The translations under genes were made by a program, and so were the position numbers. 64,000 bases of DNA from the NCBI GenBank assembly GCA_014804005.1, contig JAAVAP010000018.1, forward strand, positions 109,332 through 173,331, given 5' to 3'. The notes beneath the pieces were generated by a model. It did no database searches, was not told where the DNA came from, and saw nothing but the letters and a program-made list of their open reading frames with translations. Below are positions 41,636-50,073 of the stretch, one piece after another (position 1 is the stretch's first letter; each line of letters starts with the position of its first letter). This DNA is from Treponema sp. (GTDB taxonomy: Bacteria; Spirochaetota; Spirochaetia; Treponematales; Treponemataceae).

Positions 41636-41709
41636 GCAATTCCTTAGGATTTGATTTTTAAGTCGTGAAACTTTGGGAAACTCGCGCTTCCCTTGCAATC
41701 CTATTTTTC

Positions 41710-41738
41710 ATTCTAGCACTGCGGCGAAAAATTGTCAA
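41710..41738 (-). promoter_or_regulatory. Promoter of RRM gene and leu leader
   Basis: TTGACA (41738-41733), 17-nt spacer, extended -10 TGC-TAGAAT (hexamer 41715-41710); leader about 68 nt. Confidence 0.78.
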
Positions 41739-41877
41739 GTAGGAAGCGGAAAAGGTGATGCGCGAAAATTGGCGGAAGTTTGCCGCGGCTGATTTTTTGC
41801 GTTTGCGAACGAGAGAAATTCGCGAAATGATTTCCTCGGCGCAGGCAAAGGCAACCGAACATTTGAAAAGACAAGGT

Positions 41878-41919
41878 TTTCAAAGTTTTCGGAAACCGAA
41901 ATTTCTGAAAACTTTGAAA
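41878..41919 (-). terminator. Hairpin after DUF308 gene
   Basis: TTTCAAAGTTTTC / GAAAACTTTGAAA, a 13-bp perfect inverted repeat with a 16-nt loop, 15 bp after the DUF308 stop. The remaining part of the 41739-41933 gap holds nothing recognised. Confidence 0.55.
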
Positions 41920-41933
41920 TTTTAAAAGTGATT

Positions 41934-42488
41934 TTATTCCGCGTCTTTGACTTCGACTTCTTCCAAAATTATGTCGCGGTTTTTCCAAGTTACGAATGCC
42001 GTAATCACGCCCGCCAAAATCATCAACGCGCCGCCAATCCGAATCAGCGTAAATCCGAACGAAGTGGGAAGCACGAAAAGAATCAACGCCAAAACGAGCG
42101 TCGTCGCTATTTCAATTATGTGCCGCTTCACCGGAAATCCTTCGGAATGCAAGTGCCAAACTATCACGATTTCCAGCACGACCGAAACAAGCGCGTAAAT
42201 CGCAAAAGTGTAAATCATCACTTGCCATGCCAAAGTCGCCATTCGCAGCGGCAGGATGATGCACAAAAGTCCGATTACAATGCTGATTGTCGCGCGCACC
42301 GCACATTCAATTTTGAACGCGCGTTCGTTGCTTAAAGGCATAATCGAAGTCAAAACGAACACTCCTTCCACAAGCGCGGAAATTCCCAGCACGATCACCA
42401 AAACCTGGATTATCGGTTCTGCCGCCATGAGCATCATAAGTCCGACAACCACCATCATGATTCCAAGAAAATAATTCGCATTTTTCAT
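41934..42488 (-). CDS. DUF308/HdeD-like six-TM membrane protein
   Basis: 184 residues from the ATG at 42488. Six membrane segments in three hairpins with the DUF308 pattern (NYFLGIMMVVVGLMMLM, VLVIVLGISALVEGVF, LLCIILPLRMATLAWQVM, VLALILFVLPTSFGF), ending in a charged EEVEVKDAE tail. HdeD-like proteins are linked to acid or stress resistance in some bacteria, with no known transport activity. A TATATT box lies 6 nt before the ATG, so the mRNA may be leaderless. Confidence 0.83.
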   Translation of the reverse strand: MKNANYFLGIMMVVVGLMMLMAAEPIIQVLVIVLGISALVEGVFVLTSIMPLSNERAFKIECAVRATISIVIGLLCIILPLRMATLAWQVMIYTFAIYALVSVVLEIVIVWHLHSEGFPVKRHIIEIATTLVLALILFVLPTSFGFTLIRIGGALMILAGVITAFVTWKNRDIILEEVEVKDAE

Positions 42489-42494
42489 AATTTC

Positions 42495-42523
42495 AATATA
42501 ATGAAATTTCCGCAAAAAATCAC
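42495..42523 (-). promoter_or_regulatory. Promoter of DUF308 gene (leaderless type)
   Basis: Weak GTGATT -35 (42523-42518), 17-nt spacer, TATATT (42500-42495), 6 nt, ATG 42488. Confidence 0.45.
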
Positions 42524-42541
42524 TATTTTTTCAAAAGAAAC

Positions 42542-42569
42542 TTGAATTTTATTGAAAATCTGATATAAT
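42542..42569 (+). promoter_or_regulatory. Promoter of response-regulator gene
   Basis: TTGAAT (42542-42547), 16-nt spacer, extended -10 TGA-TATAAT (hexamer 42564-42569); leader about 27 nt with GGAG. Confidence 0.65.
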
Positions 42570-42602
42570 TATAGAGAAAAATTTCAAAACTGCGGAGTCG
42601 AT

Positions 42603-43409
42603 GTGGCTGAAGGAATTTTGTTCATTGGCGAAAATCCACAAAATTTTCTCGTAAAGGCGTTGATCAAATCTTTAAAAGAATCTGAATTTGACGTAGAATT
42701 TAACTATCCCGATATAAGCGACATAGAAATAATTTGCAACAGGGAAAATCCGCCGAAAATCATAATCTTGTATTTGGAACGAATCATAAGTTCCGGCAAC
42801 AAATTTTTTTCCTACATCAAAAACTTGATGAAGCAGGAAGGCAAAAAATTTCAGCTTTATTTTATCGGCAACATGGGCGAAATAAATCAAGCCTATGAAA
42901 TCATCGACAAAAATTATGTCAAGCACGCGTTCGAAAGGCCCGTGGACACGGAAGAACTTTTCAAAGTTTTGCGGCACAACGGCGGCGACTACACGCTTTC
43001 TGAAAAAGTTCGCAAATATAGAATTGATCCAGACAAATTGACGATTTTGGTCATTGACGATGAAGTTATCCAATTGCACGCGATGGAACGTTGGCTGCAA
43101 AAAAATTACAACGTGCTCACTGAAAAATCTGGCACGGATGGAATCGCATTGCTTAAGCAATACAAAGTTGACATGATTTTGTTGGATTACGAAATGCCGA
43201 TTCTTTCCGGCTTCGAAGTTTTCCAGCTTCTCAAATCCGATCCCGAGACCGCAGATATTCCGATAGTTTTTTTGACGGCAAACAGCGACAGCGACATAGT
43301 TCGGCAAGTGGTCGAACTTAAGCCTGCGGGCTATTTGCTGAAAAATACTTCGCCCTTTATTTTGCTCCAAAGAATTGACGAAATTTTCGACAAAATTTTC
43401 GGGGTTTGA
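42603..43409 (+). CDS. Response regulator with degenerate N-terminal and intact C-terminal receiver domains
   Basis: 268 residues from a GTG at 42603, GGAG 7-10 bp upstream. Residues about 1-120 look like a receiver-like fold without the acidic pocket (FIGENPQNFLVKALIKSL, PKIIILYLERI). Residues about 143-268 are a standard REC domain: ILVIDDEVIQLHAM with the acidic pair, DMILLDYEMPILSG with the phospho-acceptor Asp, VFLTAN and GYLLKNTSPF with the conserved Lys. No output domain, so it acts by protein contact. No kinase is adjacent. Confidence 0.85.
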   Translation: MAEGILFIGENPQNFLVKALIKSLKESEFDVEFNYPDISDIEIICNRENPPKIIILYLERIISSGNKFFSYIKNLMKQEGKKFQLYFIGNMGEINQAYEIIDKNYVKHAFERPVDTEELFKVLRHNGGDYTLSEKVRKYRIDPDKLTILVIDDEVIQLHAMERWLQKNYNVLTEKSGTDGIALLKQYKVDMILLDYEMPILSGFEVFQLLKSDPETADIPIVFLTANSDSDIVRQVVELKPAGYLLKNTSPFILLQRIDEIFDKIFGV

Positions 43410-43453
43410 AATTTTTCGAAAACGCAATTTACAAAAAACGAATTTGATTTTTC

Positions 43454-44251
43454 ATGCAAAATCTTGAATCATATTACAAAAAATTCAACGAAGATCATCG
43501 CCTGAAAACGCGGCACGGGCAAGTCGAATTTTTTGTCACGATGCATTACATCAAAAAATTTCTTTCGCAAATCGCCGCGCAATCCGACATCGCTGAAAAC
43601 GAAAAAATAAAAATTCTCGATGTGGGCGCGGCCACTGGCGCGTATTCCATTCCGCTTTGCCGCGAAGGTTTTGACGTTACGGCTGTCGAACTCACGAAAA
43701 CTAATTTCGACATTCTTCGCGCGAAGCATGAAAACATAAAATGCTGGAATGCCGACGCGCGCGATTTGAATTTTCTCGCCGATGAAACTTTCGACATAAC
43801 TTTGCTTTTGGGACCGCTTTATCATTTGCATGCGCAGGAAGAAAAATTGCAGACGCTTTTGGAAGCGCGGCGCGTTACGAAAAAAGGCGGCGTGATTTTT
43901 GCGGGATACGTGATGAACGAGTACGCGATTTTAACTTATTGTTTTGGAAAAAATAAAATCAAAGAAAATTTTTCGAAGCGGCAAGTTTCCGAAAAATTCC
44001 AAACCATTTGCGGCGAAGATGATTTGTATTCGTATTCACGGCGCGAGGAAATTGATTTTCTTGCAAAAGAATCGCGCTTGGAACGCGCGGCGATTTTTTC
44101 TCCCGATGGACCTTCCGATTATATTCGGCGCGAATTGAATTCTTTTGACGAAGAAACTTTCGAACTTTTCAAAAAATACGCGCTTTGCATTTCCTCGCGC
44201 CCAGATTTGCTTGGCGCAGGCTCGCACTTAGTTGACGTACTCAAAAAATAA
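43454..44251 (+). CDS. Class I SAM-dependent methyltransferase
   Basis: 265 residues. The SAM-binding motif I is KILDVGAATGAYSIPLC at about residues 50-66, followed by VTAVELTK and DARDLNFLADETFDITLLLGPLYHL (motifs II-IV), typical of small-molecule or lipid methyltransferases of the Methyltransf_11/25 type. The C-terminal part is specific to this group. The substrate is unknown. The next gene (RNase) has its promoter inside the end of this one. Confidence 0.83.
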   Translation: MQNLESYYKKFNEDHRLKTRHGQVEFFVTMHYIKKFLSQIAAQSDIAENEKIKILDVGAATGAYSIPLCREGFDVTAVELTKTNFDILRAKHENIKCWNADARDLNFLADETFDITLLLGPLYHLHAQEEKLQTLLEARRVTKKGGVIFAGYVMNEYAILTYCFGKNKIKENFSKRQVSEKFQTICGEDDLYSYSRREEIDFLAKESRLERAAIFSPDGPSDYIRRELNSFDEETFELFKKYALCISSRPDLLGAGSHLVDVLKK

Positions 44252-44260
44252 TTCTATTAT
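44232..44260 (+). promoter_or_regulatory. Promoter of RNB ribonuclease gene (leaderless type)
   Basis: TTGACG (44232-44237), 17-nt spacer, TATTAT (44255-44260), then TATAAT as the 6-nt spacer and ATG 44267. The alternative -10 TATAAT directly abuts the ATG and would start transcription inside the gene. Confidence 0.6.
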
Positions 44261-44266
44261 TATAAT

Positions 44267-46216
44267 ATGCTTAAAAAAAATCAGGCCGTGATTTATAAAA
44301 AGTCGGCCGCAGTCGTAACTGAAATCGAGGACGAAAAATTCGTCATAAAATATTGCGTCTCTCCCGCAACGCCTGGCGGAAAGCCCGCTAAATACGAAAG
44401 CCAAAAAGTGCGCGAAAAAGATGTTGTGCCATTGCCAAGCGAAAATGTTTCGCTCGAAAAAATTTTGAGTTTTGGCGATGATTCGGCGAAAGAAAAAATT
44501 CTTGAAGCGTATGAACTTTTGATTTCCGACGAAGAAAGCGCGGGCAAAAAAATTTCGTTTGAAGAATTGCTCGATTTGATTGACGGCGCGGCGAGCGCGG
44601 AAGGAAGTTTTTTTTATTTTACAAAATTGTGCGAAGGTTTTGAATTCGCGCTTGATGAAGAAAATTTTAAAACGGGAAAAATATTTTTCACGCCGCGCTC
44701 GCAAGAAGAAATTTCTTTGCTCAAAAAAAAGGCCGACGAAAAAGAAAACGGAGCGAAATATTTTTCGGAGTTTATTGCGCGGCTCAAATCGCGCTCGCTT
44801 GATTTGCCGAATGATTCGAAATTTATGGGCGAGGTGGAAGCGGTCGCGCTCGGAAAAACCGAAAAGTCAAAAGTGATGGCGGAAATGAAAATTGCGCCAA
44901 CGCCTGAAAATGCGCATCGCCTTTTGCTCGAAACAAAAATTTGGGATTCCATGCGAAATCCGCATCCCGTGCGTTGGGGGCTTTCCACGCAGTCGGCGCA
45001 ACTTTCGCTCGCTTCGCCGCCGCAGGAAGAACGGCTTGAAATTCCTGAAATTTCCTATGCCATCGACAGCGAGCATTCGCACGATCCCGATGATGCCGTG
45101 GCGTTCGATGGAAAATATTTGTGGGTGCACATCGCAGATCCTGCGAGCAGCGTGATGCCACAAAGCGCAATCGACAAGGCGGCGATGAATCGCGGAGGAA
45201 CGCTTTACATTCCCGAAGGCGCGTCGCGAATGCTTTGCGAAGATTGCCTCGAAGATTACGCGCTTGGTCTCAAAGAAAAAAGCAACGCGCTTTCGTTTAG
45301 AATTTTGTTGAACGATGCTTGCGTAATTGAAGAATGCAAAATTTTCAAAACGCTCATAAAAGTAAAACGTCTCACTTACAAAAGTGCCGATTTGATTTTG
45401 GCAGGAAATTTTTCTTCGCTGGAAAATGAAACTCAAAGTGAGCGCGAAAAAATTTCCGCCGATTTGAATGCGCTGATGAAAATCGCCGAACGCAACATTG
45501 AACGTCGCAAAAAAAACGGCAGCGTTGACATCAATATGCCGGAAGTTCACATTTGGCTTTCCGAAGAAAAAAAAGTTTTTATCGAACCAGAGATTCGTGC
45601 AAAAAGCGCGGACTTGGTGCGCGAAATGATGTTGCTCGCTGGAGAAGGCGCGGCGCGATTTTCGTTCGCGAATAAAATTCCGTTTGTTTATGTGAGCCAG
45701 GAAAAGCCTGAAATTCCTTCGAACATTCCCGAAGGTTTGGCCGGAGATTTCGCAACGATAAAATGCATGCGCAGAAGAAGCGTCGGGCTTACCCCCTCCT
45801 CACATGCCGGCCTCGGCTTGGGAATGTACAGTCAAGTTACAAGCCCGCTTCGTCGTTACGGAGATTTGCTTTGCCACGAACAGCTTCGCGCTTTTTTGGA
45901 TGGACGCGATTTAATCGACAAAGACGCGATGCTCGAACGCATGAGCGCGGGTGACGAGGCTTCCATTGCTTGCAGAAAAGCTTCGCGCAAAAGCGAATTG
46001 CATTGGACGCTCGTCTATCTTTCGCAAAATCCCGACTGGACTGGCGAAGCGGTTTGCGTGGATTTCAAAGGCAAGGAAGCGGTTTTTTTGATTCCCGAAT
46101 TGGCGCAGCAAACAAGTTTTATTCCGCGCGAAAAAATCGCATTGAATGAAACTCGCCGCGTAAAAGTGAAATCAATCGACATTCCAAATTTGCGCGTCAA
46201 CTTTGTGGAAGTTTAA
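44267..46216 (+). CDS. RNB-domain 3'-5' exoribonuclease (RNase II/R family)
   Basis: 649 residues. The N-terminal part (about 1-240) replaces the usual cold-shock domains with a family-specific helical region. The RNB catalytic domain follows: YAIDSEHSHDPDDAVAFDGKYLWVHIADP carries the Asp cluster for metal binding, then YIPEGASRMLCEDCLEDYALGL and YSQVTSPLRRYGDLLCHEQL. A short beta-rich C-terminal region could be a divergent S1-like domain. It degrades RNA processively from the 3' end. It overlaps nothing and is followed by the CDF gene. Confidence 0.9.
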   Translation: MLKKNQAVIYKKSAAVVTEIEDEKFVIKYCVSPATPGGKPAKYESQKVREKDVVPLPSENVSLEKILSFGDDSAKEKILEAYELLISDEESAGKKISFEELLDLIDGAASAEGSFFYFTKLCEGFEFALDEENFKTGKIFFTPRSQEEISLLKKKADEKENGAKYFSEFIARLKSRSLDLPNDSKFMGEVEAVALGKTEKSKVMAEMKIAPTPENAHRLLLETKIWDSMRNPHPVRWGLSTQSAQLSLASPPQEERLEIPEISYAIDSEHSHDPDDAVAFDGKYLWVHIADPASSVMPQSAIDKAAMNRGGTLYIPEGASRMLCEDCLEDYALGLKEKSNALSFRILLNDACVIEECKIFKTLIKVKRLTYKSADLILAGNFSSLENETQSEREKISADLNALMKIAERNIERRKKNGSVDINMPEVHIWLSEEKKVFIEPEIRAKSADLVREMMLLAGEGAARFSFANKIPFVYVSQEKPEIPSNIPEGLAGDFATIKCMRRRSVGLTPSSHAGLGLGMYSQVTSPLRRYGDLLCHEQLRAFLDGRDLIDKDAMLERMSAGDEASIACRKASRKSELHWTLVYLSQNPDWTGEAVCVDFKGKEAVFLIPELAQQTSFIPREKIALNETRRVKVKSIDIPNLRVNFVEV

Positions 46217-46286
46217 ATTTTTTGTTTACAAAAATCGGCGCGTTTTCAACAATACATTTTTCTCACTGGATTTTTTTCCAAAGCAA

Positions 46287-46295
46287 TGTTATACT
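46287..46295 (+). promoter_or_regulatory. Extended -10 promoter of CDF gene (leaderless type)
   Basis: TGT-TATACT (hexamer 46290-46295), weak TGGATT -35 at 17-nt spacing, 6 nt, ATG 46302. Confidence 0.55.
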
Positions 46296-46301
46296 TCGAA
46301 T

Positions 46302-47246
46302 ATGTTTTCGCAGGATTTAAAATCGCATTACATTCGAGTCGCTGGAATCATCGCGCTTTTGGGAAATGCCGCGCTCGCCGCAACGAAATTGATTTTGGGT
46401 TACCTCGCTTCTTCGCTCGCCGTGATGGGCGATGCCATCGACAGTTCCACCGATGTTTTAATCGCGCTCGTCACGATAATTATAAGCGGAATAATTTCAC
46501 GACCTGGCGATGACGATCATCCGTGGGGACACGAACGCGCCGAAACAACTGCGACGCTGATTCTTTCTTTCGTGATTTTTTATGCGGGCGCACAAATTGC
46601 GATAAAATCCGTGGCAGAAATTTTTTCGTTCGTGAAAAATCCAATTCAGTCAAAAGAAACTTCTCGCCTCGCAATTTACGCCGCGCTGATTTCAGTTGGC
46701 GGAAAATCAATTTTGGCAGCGATTCAATTTTACTATGGAAAAATTTCCGACAGCGAAATTGTAAAAGCGAACGCGCAAAATATGAAAAGCGACATAATTC
46801 TTTCGGCAGGAATTTTGCTCGGGCTTGGAGCGGCGTTTGTTTTTCGCCAGCCTTTGCTCGATCCAATCATCGCGCTTTGCGTGGGATGCTGGGTTGTGAA
46901 AAATTCCGTGGAACTTTTTCGGCAAATCAATTTGGAATTGATGGACGGTAATATTGACAATTCGCTTTACAAAAAACTTTTCGAAGCTGCCGCGAAAGTT
47001 CCGGGCGTTACGAATCCGCATCGCGCACGCATCAGAAAAATGGCTTCGTTTTTTGACATTGATTTGGATATTGAGGTTGACCCCTCCCTTACGGTTTTTG
47101 ACGCGCACGAACTTTCCGAGCAAGTTGAAGAAAATGTTCGCGCCGCGATTCCAGAAGTTTACGACATCGTGATTCATGTTGAACCTGCCGGAAGCGACAA
47201 TCATCAGCGCAAGGAAAAATTCGGCTTGCGTGCGCAGGATAATTGA
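46302..47246 (+). CDS. Cation diffusion facilitator (CDF) metal transporter
   Basis: 314 residues from ATG 46302; the 33 earlier codons of the track ORF span the promoter. Six TM segments. TM2 has the metal site DAIDSSTDV (Asp pair), the cytoplasmic side has DDDHPWGHERAET, and TM5 AQNMKSDIILSAGIL carries the second site. The C-terminal cytoplasmic domain (about 215-300) includes HRARIRKMASFFDIDLDIEVDP and VIHVEP. It should export Zn, Fe or Mn by proton antiport; the metal is not certain. Its stop overlaps the TTGACA of the next gene's promoter. Confidence 0.93.
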   Translation: MFSQDLKSHYIRVAGIIALLGNAALAATKLILGYLASSLAVMGDAIDSSTDVLIALVTIIISGIISRPGDDDHPWGHERAETTATLILSFVIFYAGAQIAIKSVAEIFSFVKNPIQSKETSRLAIYAALISVGGKSILAAIQFYYGKISDSEIVKANAQNMKSDIILSAGILLGLGAAFVFRQPLLDPIIALCVGCWVVKNSVELFRQINLELMDGNIDNSLYKKLFEAAAKVPGVTNPHRARIRKMASFFDIDLDIEVDPSLTVFDAHELSEQVEENVRAAIPEVYDIVIHVEPAGSDNHQRKEKFGLRAQDN

Positions 47247-47271
47247 CATCGCGAAAATATTTCAATATAAT
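47243..47271 (+). promoter_or_regulatory. Consensus promoter of secreted repeat-domain gene
   Basis: Perfect TTGACA (47243-47248), 17-nt spacer, perfect TATAAT (47266-47271); leader about 20-25 nt with AGGGGGA. This is the only full-consensus sigma-70 promoter seen in the window. Confidence 0.85.
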
Positions 47272-47297
47272 TCATTTATATTTTTGCAGGGGGAATT

Positions 47298-48023
47298 ATG
47301 AAAAAAATTTTCTTTGGAGCGTTCATTCTCTTTTGTGCAGGATTTATTTCCGTGGCGCAGGACATTCTGGTTTACGAGGGCAAAGGTGCGGATGTCGCGA
47401 TTCTAGTTGACATAAAGGCGAACAAAGGCGTAAAAGACAACATTGTTTTGGTGAACCTTGCGAATCCCGATGGAATGATTTTCGATGTCTATGTTTACGG
47501 AAAAAAAGGTTGGGAAAATTTTGGAAGCGGCAAATTAAAGTATTTGCATGATCGTGAAAAAATGGAAGCGACATCTACGAAAGATTTCGGTAAGTATCAA
47601 TACGCGGCAATTGTTCCGCTCGACGGCAAAAAGTACAGCTACAAAACATGTGTTGAAAGCAGTGATTTGTATTTTTATGTTTTGCCGGAAAATCCTTCGT
47701 ATTCCGCTTTTGAAGCTAGCGCAACTGTAATCGATGTTTCTTCGTTTCAGAAAAAATTGAAAGACAATATCAGGCTTGTTTCGAATACATGGAAAATTGA
47801 GAATACGGGATTTTTTATTTTCGCTGACAACGGAAACGGCTTCCAATTGATTGGAGCGGCGTATTTAAAGGAAAAAGGTGATTCGTGTTTTGTGCGTGGC
47901 TTTGATTTGGATTTAAAAGCCAAGAAATATATTCGATACGCGGTTGTTGCGGGCGACGGCAAAAAATATAATTGTTCGTCCAAGGCACAAGACAGCGATT
48001 TGTATATTTACGTTGAAGATTGA
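47298..48023 (+). CDS. Secreted protein with two tandem copies of an unknown domain
   Basis: 241 residues. Signal peptide about 1-20 (FGAFILFCAGFISVAQ). The mature protein is an internal duplication of about 85-100 residues: copy 1 ends in YAAIVPLDGKKYSYKTCVESSDLYFYV, copy 2 in YAVVAGDGKKYNCSSKAQDSDLYIYV. Each copy has one Cys in the KY-x(2-3)-C region. No family recognised. The full-consensus promoter predicts strong constitutive expression, so this may be an abundant periplasmic or surface protein. Confidence 0.75.
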   Translation: MKKIFFGAFILFCAGFISVAQDILVYEGKGADVAILVDIKANKGVKDNIVLVNLANPDGMIFDVYVYGKKGWENFGSGKLKYLHDREKMEATSTKDFGKYQYAAIVPLDGKKYSYKTCVESSDLYFYVLPENPSYSAFEASATVIDVSSFQKKLKDNIRLVSNTWKIENTGFFIFADNGNGFQLIGAAYLKEKGDSCFVRGFDLDLKAKKYIRYAVVAGDGKKYNCSSKAQDSDLYIYVED

Positions 48024-48137
48024 AAATTAAAAATTGCGGCTGATGCTTGCTGCTGTTTATATCGCTAATTTCGTAAACCGAAAATTTTGGCTTTTTCGAG
48101 GATTCGCGAAATTTTCAAATTTGGATGAGGAGGAAAA

Positions 48138-49358
48138 ATGAAAACTCAGATGAAAAAATCTGACGCAGAAATTTTTCCAAATGCCAAATTTATGAAAAAG
48201 GCAATTTCGTTTGCGAAAAAAGGCGAGGGCTTTACGAATCCTAATCCACTTGTCGGCGCGGTCATTGAAAAAAACGGCAAAATTCTTGCCGCTGGATTTC
48301 ATCACAAATATGGCGCGCTTCACGCCGAACGCGACGCGCTTTTCAATCTTGCAAAAAAAAATCTTTTGGATGCGGCAAAAGGTGCGACGCTTTATGTTAC
48401 GCTCGAGCCGTGCTGTCATTTTGGAAAACAGCCGCCTTGCACTCAGGCAATTTTGGAAGCGGGCATTTCGAAAGTCGTTGTTGGCTCGCGCGATCCGAAT
48501 CCGCTTGTCGCGGGGAGGGGAATAAAATTCCTTCGCGAAAATGGAATTCAAGTTTATGAAGATTTTTTGCGCGATGAATGCGACGCGCTCAATTTTATTT
48601 TCTTTCATTTCATCACAAAAAAAATTCCGTTTGTCGCACTCAAATATGCGATGACCGCCGATGGAAAAATCGCGACAGTTTCTGGAAAATCAAAATGGAT
48701 TTCCTGTGAGGCTTCTCGCGAATACGTGCACAATTTGCGAAAAAAATACGCCGCCATTCTTTGCGGCATCGGCACGGTGCTCGCCGACGATCCGCTTTTG
48801 ACTTGCAGAATTGAAGGCGGAAAAAATCCTGTGCGCGTGATTTGCGATTTTGATTTGCGGATTCCGCTTGGCTCGAAAATTGTTCGGACGGCAAAAGAAA
48901 TTCCGACGATCGTTGCTTGCGCACTTGATGAAAAAAATTTGAAAAATGCACAAAATAAAAATTTCAAAGAAAAAATTTCCGCGCTCAAAAATGCAGGAAT
49001 TGAAATTCTTTTTTGCAAAAAACGCGCGGATTCGAAACGCCAAATTTCCGACGCGCAGGGCGAGAAAAAAATTGATTTGAAAAAATTGATGCGACTTCTC
49101 GCTAAAAAAAATATCGACAGCGTTTTAATTGAAGGCGGCGCGAAAATAAATTTCAGCGCGTTGCAGGCTGGAATTGTGCAGCGCGTGTACTGCTTTGTTG
49201 CGCCGAAAATTTTTGGCGGAAATTTAGCGCCTTCTCCTGTTGGTGGCGAGGGCGTTCAGCTTGTTTCGCAGAATTTTGCGCTCGAACAAAAATCGTTTTC
49301 GCAATGTGACGATGACATTCTCATAGAATACGGAGTTCGGCAAAAACAAAAATCTTAA
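48138..49358 (+). CDS. ribD: Bifunctional riboflavin biosynthesis deaminase/reductase
   Basis: 406 residues, RBS GAGGAGGAAAA. The N-terminal deaminase (about 1-150) has NPLVGAVIEKNGKI, the zinc motif HAERDAL and PCCHFGKQPPC. The C-terminal reductase (about 155-400) has FVALKYAMTADGKIATVSGKSKWIS, ILCGIGTVLADDPLLTCR and a late ILIEGGAKINFSAL-like block (read as VLIEGGAKINFS). It converts the GTP cyclohydrolase II product to the ribitylamino uracil precursor. First gene of ribD-ribE-ribBA. No FMN riboswitch is recognisable in the 114-bp leader, which contains only an 8-bp inverted repeat (GAAAATTT/AAATTTTC). Confidence 0.95.
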   Translation: MKTQMKKSDAEIFPNAKFMKKAISFAKKGEGFTNPNPLVGAVIEKNGKILAAGFHHKYGALHAERDALFNLAKKNLLDAAKGATLYVTLEPCCHFGKQPPCTQAILEAGISKVVVGSRDPNPLVAGRGIKFLRENGIQVYEDFLRDECDALNFIFFHFITKKIPFVALKYAMTADGKIATVSGKSKWISCEASREYVHNLRKKYAAILCGIGTVLADDPLLTCRIEGGKNPVRVICDFDLRIPLGSKIVRTAKEIPTIVACALDEKNLKNAQNKNFKEKISALKNAGIEILFCKKRADSKRQISDAQGEKKIDLKKLMRLLAKKNIDSVLIEGGAKINFSALQAGIVQRVYCFVAPKIFGGNLAPSPVGGEGVQLVSQNFALEQKSFSQCDDDILIEYGVRQKQKS

Positions 49359-49368
49359 AGGCGGAAAA

Positions 49369-50034
49369 ATGTTCACGGGAATAATTGAAGAAACTGGAAA
49401 ACTTTTGGGGCTGGAACAAAGCGGCTCTTCGGCAAAAATAAAAATTGCGGCGAGCCTTGTTCTCGGCGGAACAAAGATTGGCGACAGCATCGCGGTGAAC
49501 GGAGTTTGCCTTACGGTGGTCGAAATTGCGCACAATTTTTTTGTGGCCGACGCGATGCCCGAAACTTTGCGTCGCACGAATTTGGGCGCGCTTAAAAATG
49601 GCGATGTCGTAAACCTTGAGCGAGCTATGCCTTGCGACGGCAGATTTGGCGGACATATAGTTTCTGGGCATATCGACGGAATCGGAAAAATTTCCGAAAT
49701 TCAAAATGAAGCGAACGCGATTTGGTTTTACATTTCCGCGCCTTGCGAAATCCTGAATCTGATTGTGCCGAAAGGTTCGATTGCGTTGGACGGAATAAGT
49801 CTCACCGTGGCAAAAATTGATTCGGCGCAATTCGCCGTTTCCGTGATCCCACACACGCAGTCGCAAACCAATTTGCTTTTCAAAAAATCGGGCGACACGA
49901 TGAACATTGAAAATGATATAATTGGAAAGTACGTTCAAAAATTTTTGGGGCAAAATAATTTTCTTTCGAATGTTTCGTCGCAGAAAAGCGATGAAAAAAT
50001 TACGGAAGAATTTTTGCGAAAAAATAATTTTTAG
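49369..50034 (+). CDS. ribE: Riboflavin synthase, alpha subunit
   Basis: 221 residues. Two tandem lumazine-binding domains: MFTGIIEETGKLLGLE at the start, GDSIAVNGVCLTVVE and then SGHIDGIGKISEI with GSIALDGISLTVAKID in the second half, plus IPHTQSQTNLLFKKSGDTMNIENDIIGKYV. It dismutates two 6,7-dimethyl-8-ribityllumazines into riboflavin. It starts 10 bp after ribD (AAAGGCGG RBS). The last about 25 residues extend past the usual end. Confidence 0.95.
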   Translation: MFTGIIEETGKLLGLEQSGSSAKIKIAASLVLGGTKIGDSIAVNGVCLTVVEIAHNFFVADAMPETLRRTNLGALKNGDVVNLERAMPCDGRFGGHIVSGHIDGIGKISEIQNEANAIWFYISAPCEILNLIVPKGSIALDGISLTVAKIDSAQFAVSVIPHTQSQTNLLFKKSGDTMNIENDIIGKYVQKFLGQNNFLSNVSSQKSDEKITEEFLRKNNF

Positions 50035-50073
50035 AAAAATTAAATTGACGACTATATAAAATAGGAGAAATAG

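Noticed and set aside
48024-48137. FMN riboswitch upstream of ribD
   Set aside because: The conserved RFN boxes I would expect are not present; only a weak 8-bp inverted repeat is seen.
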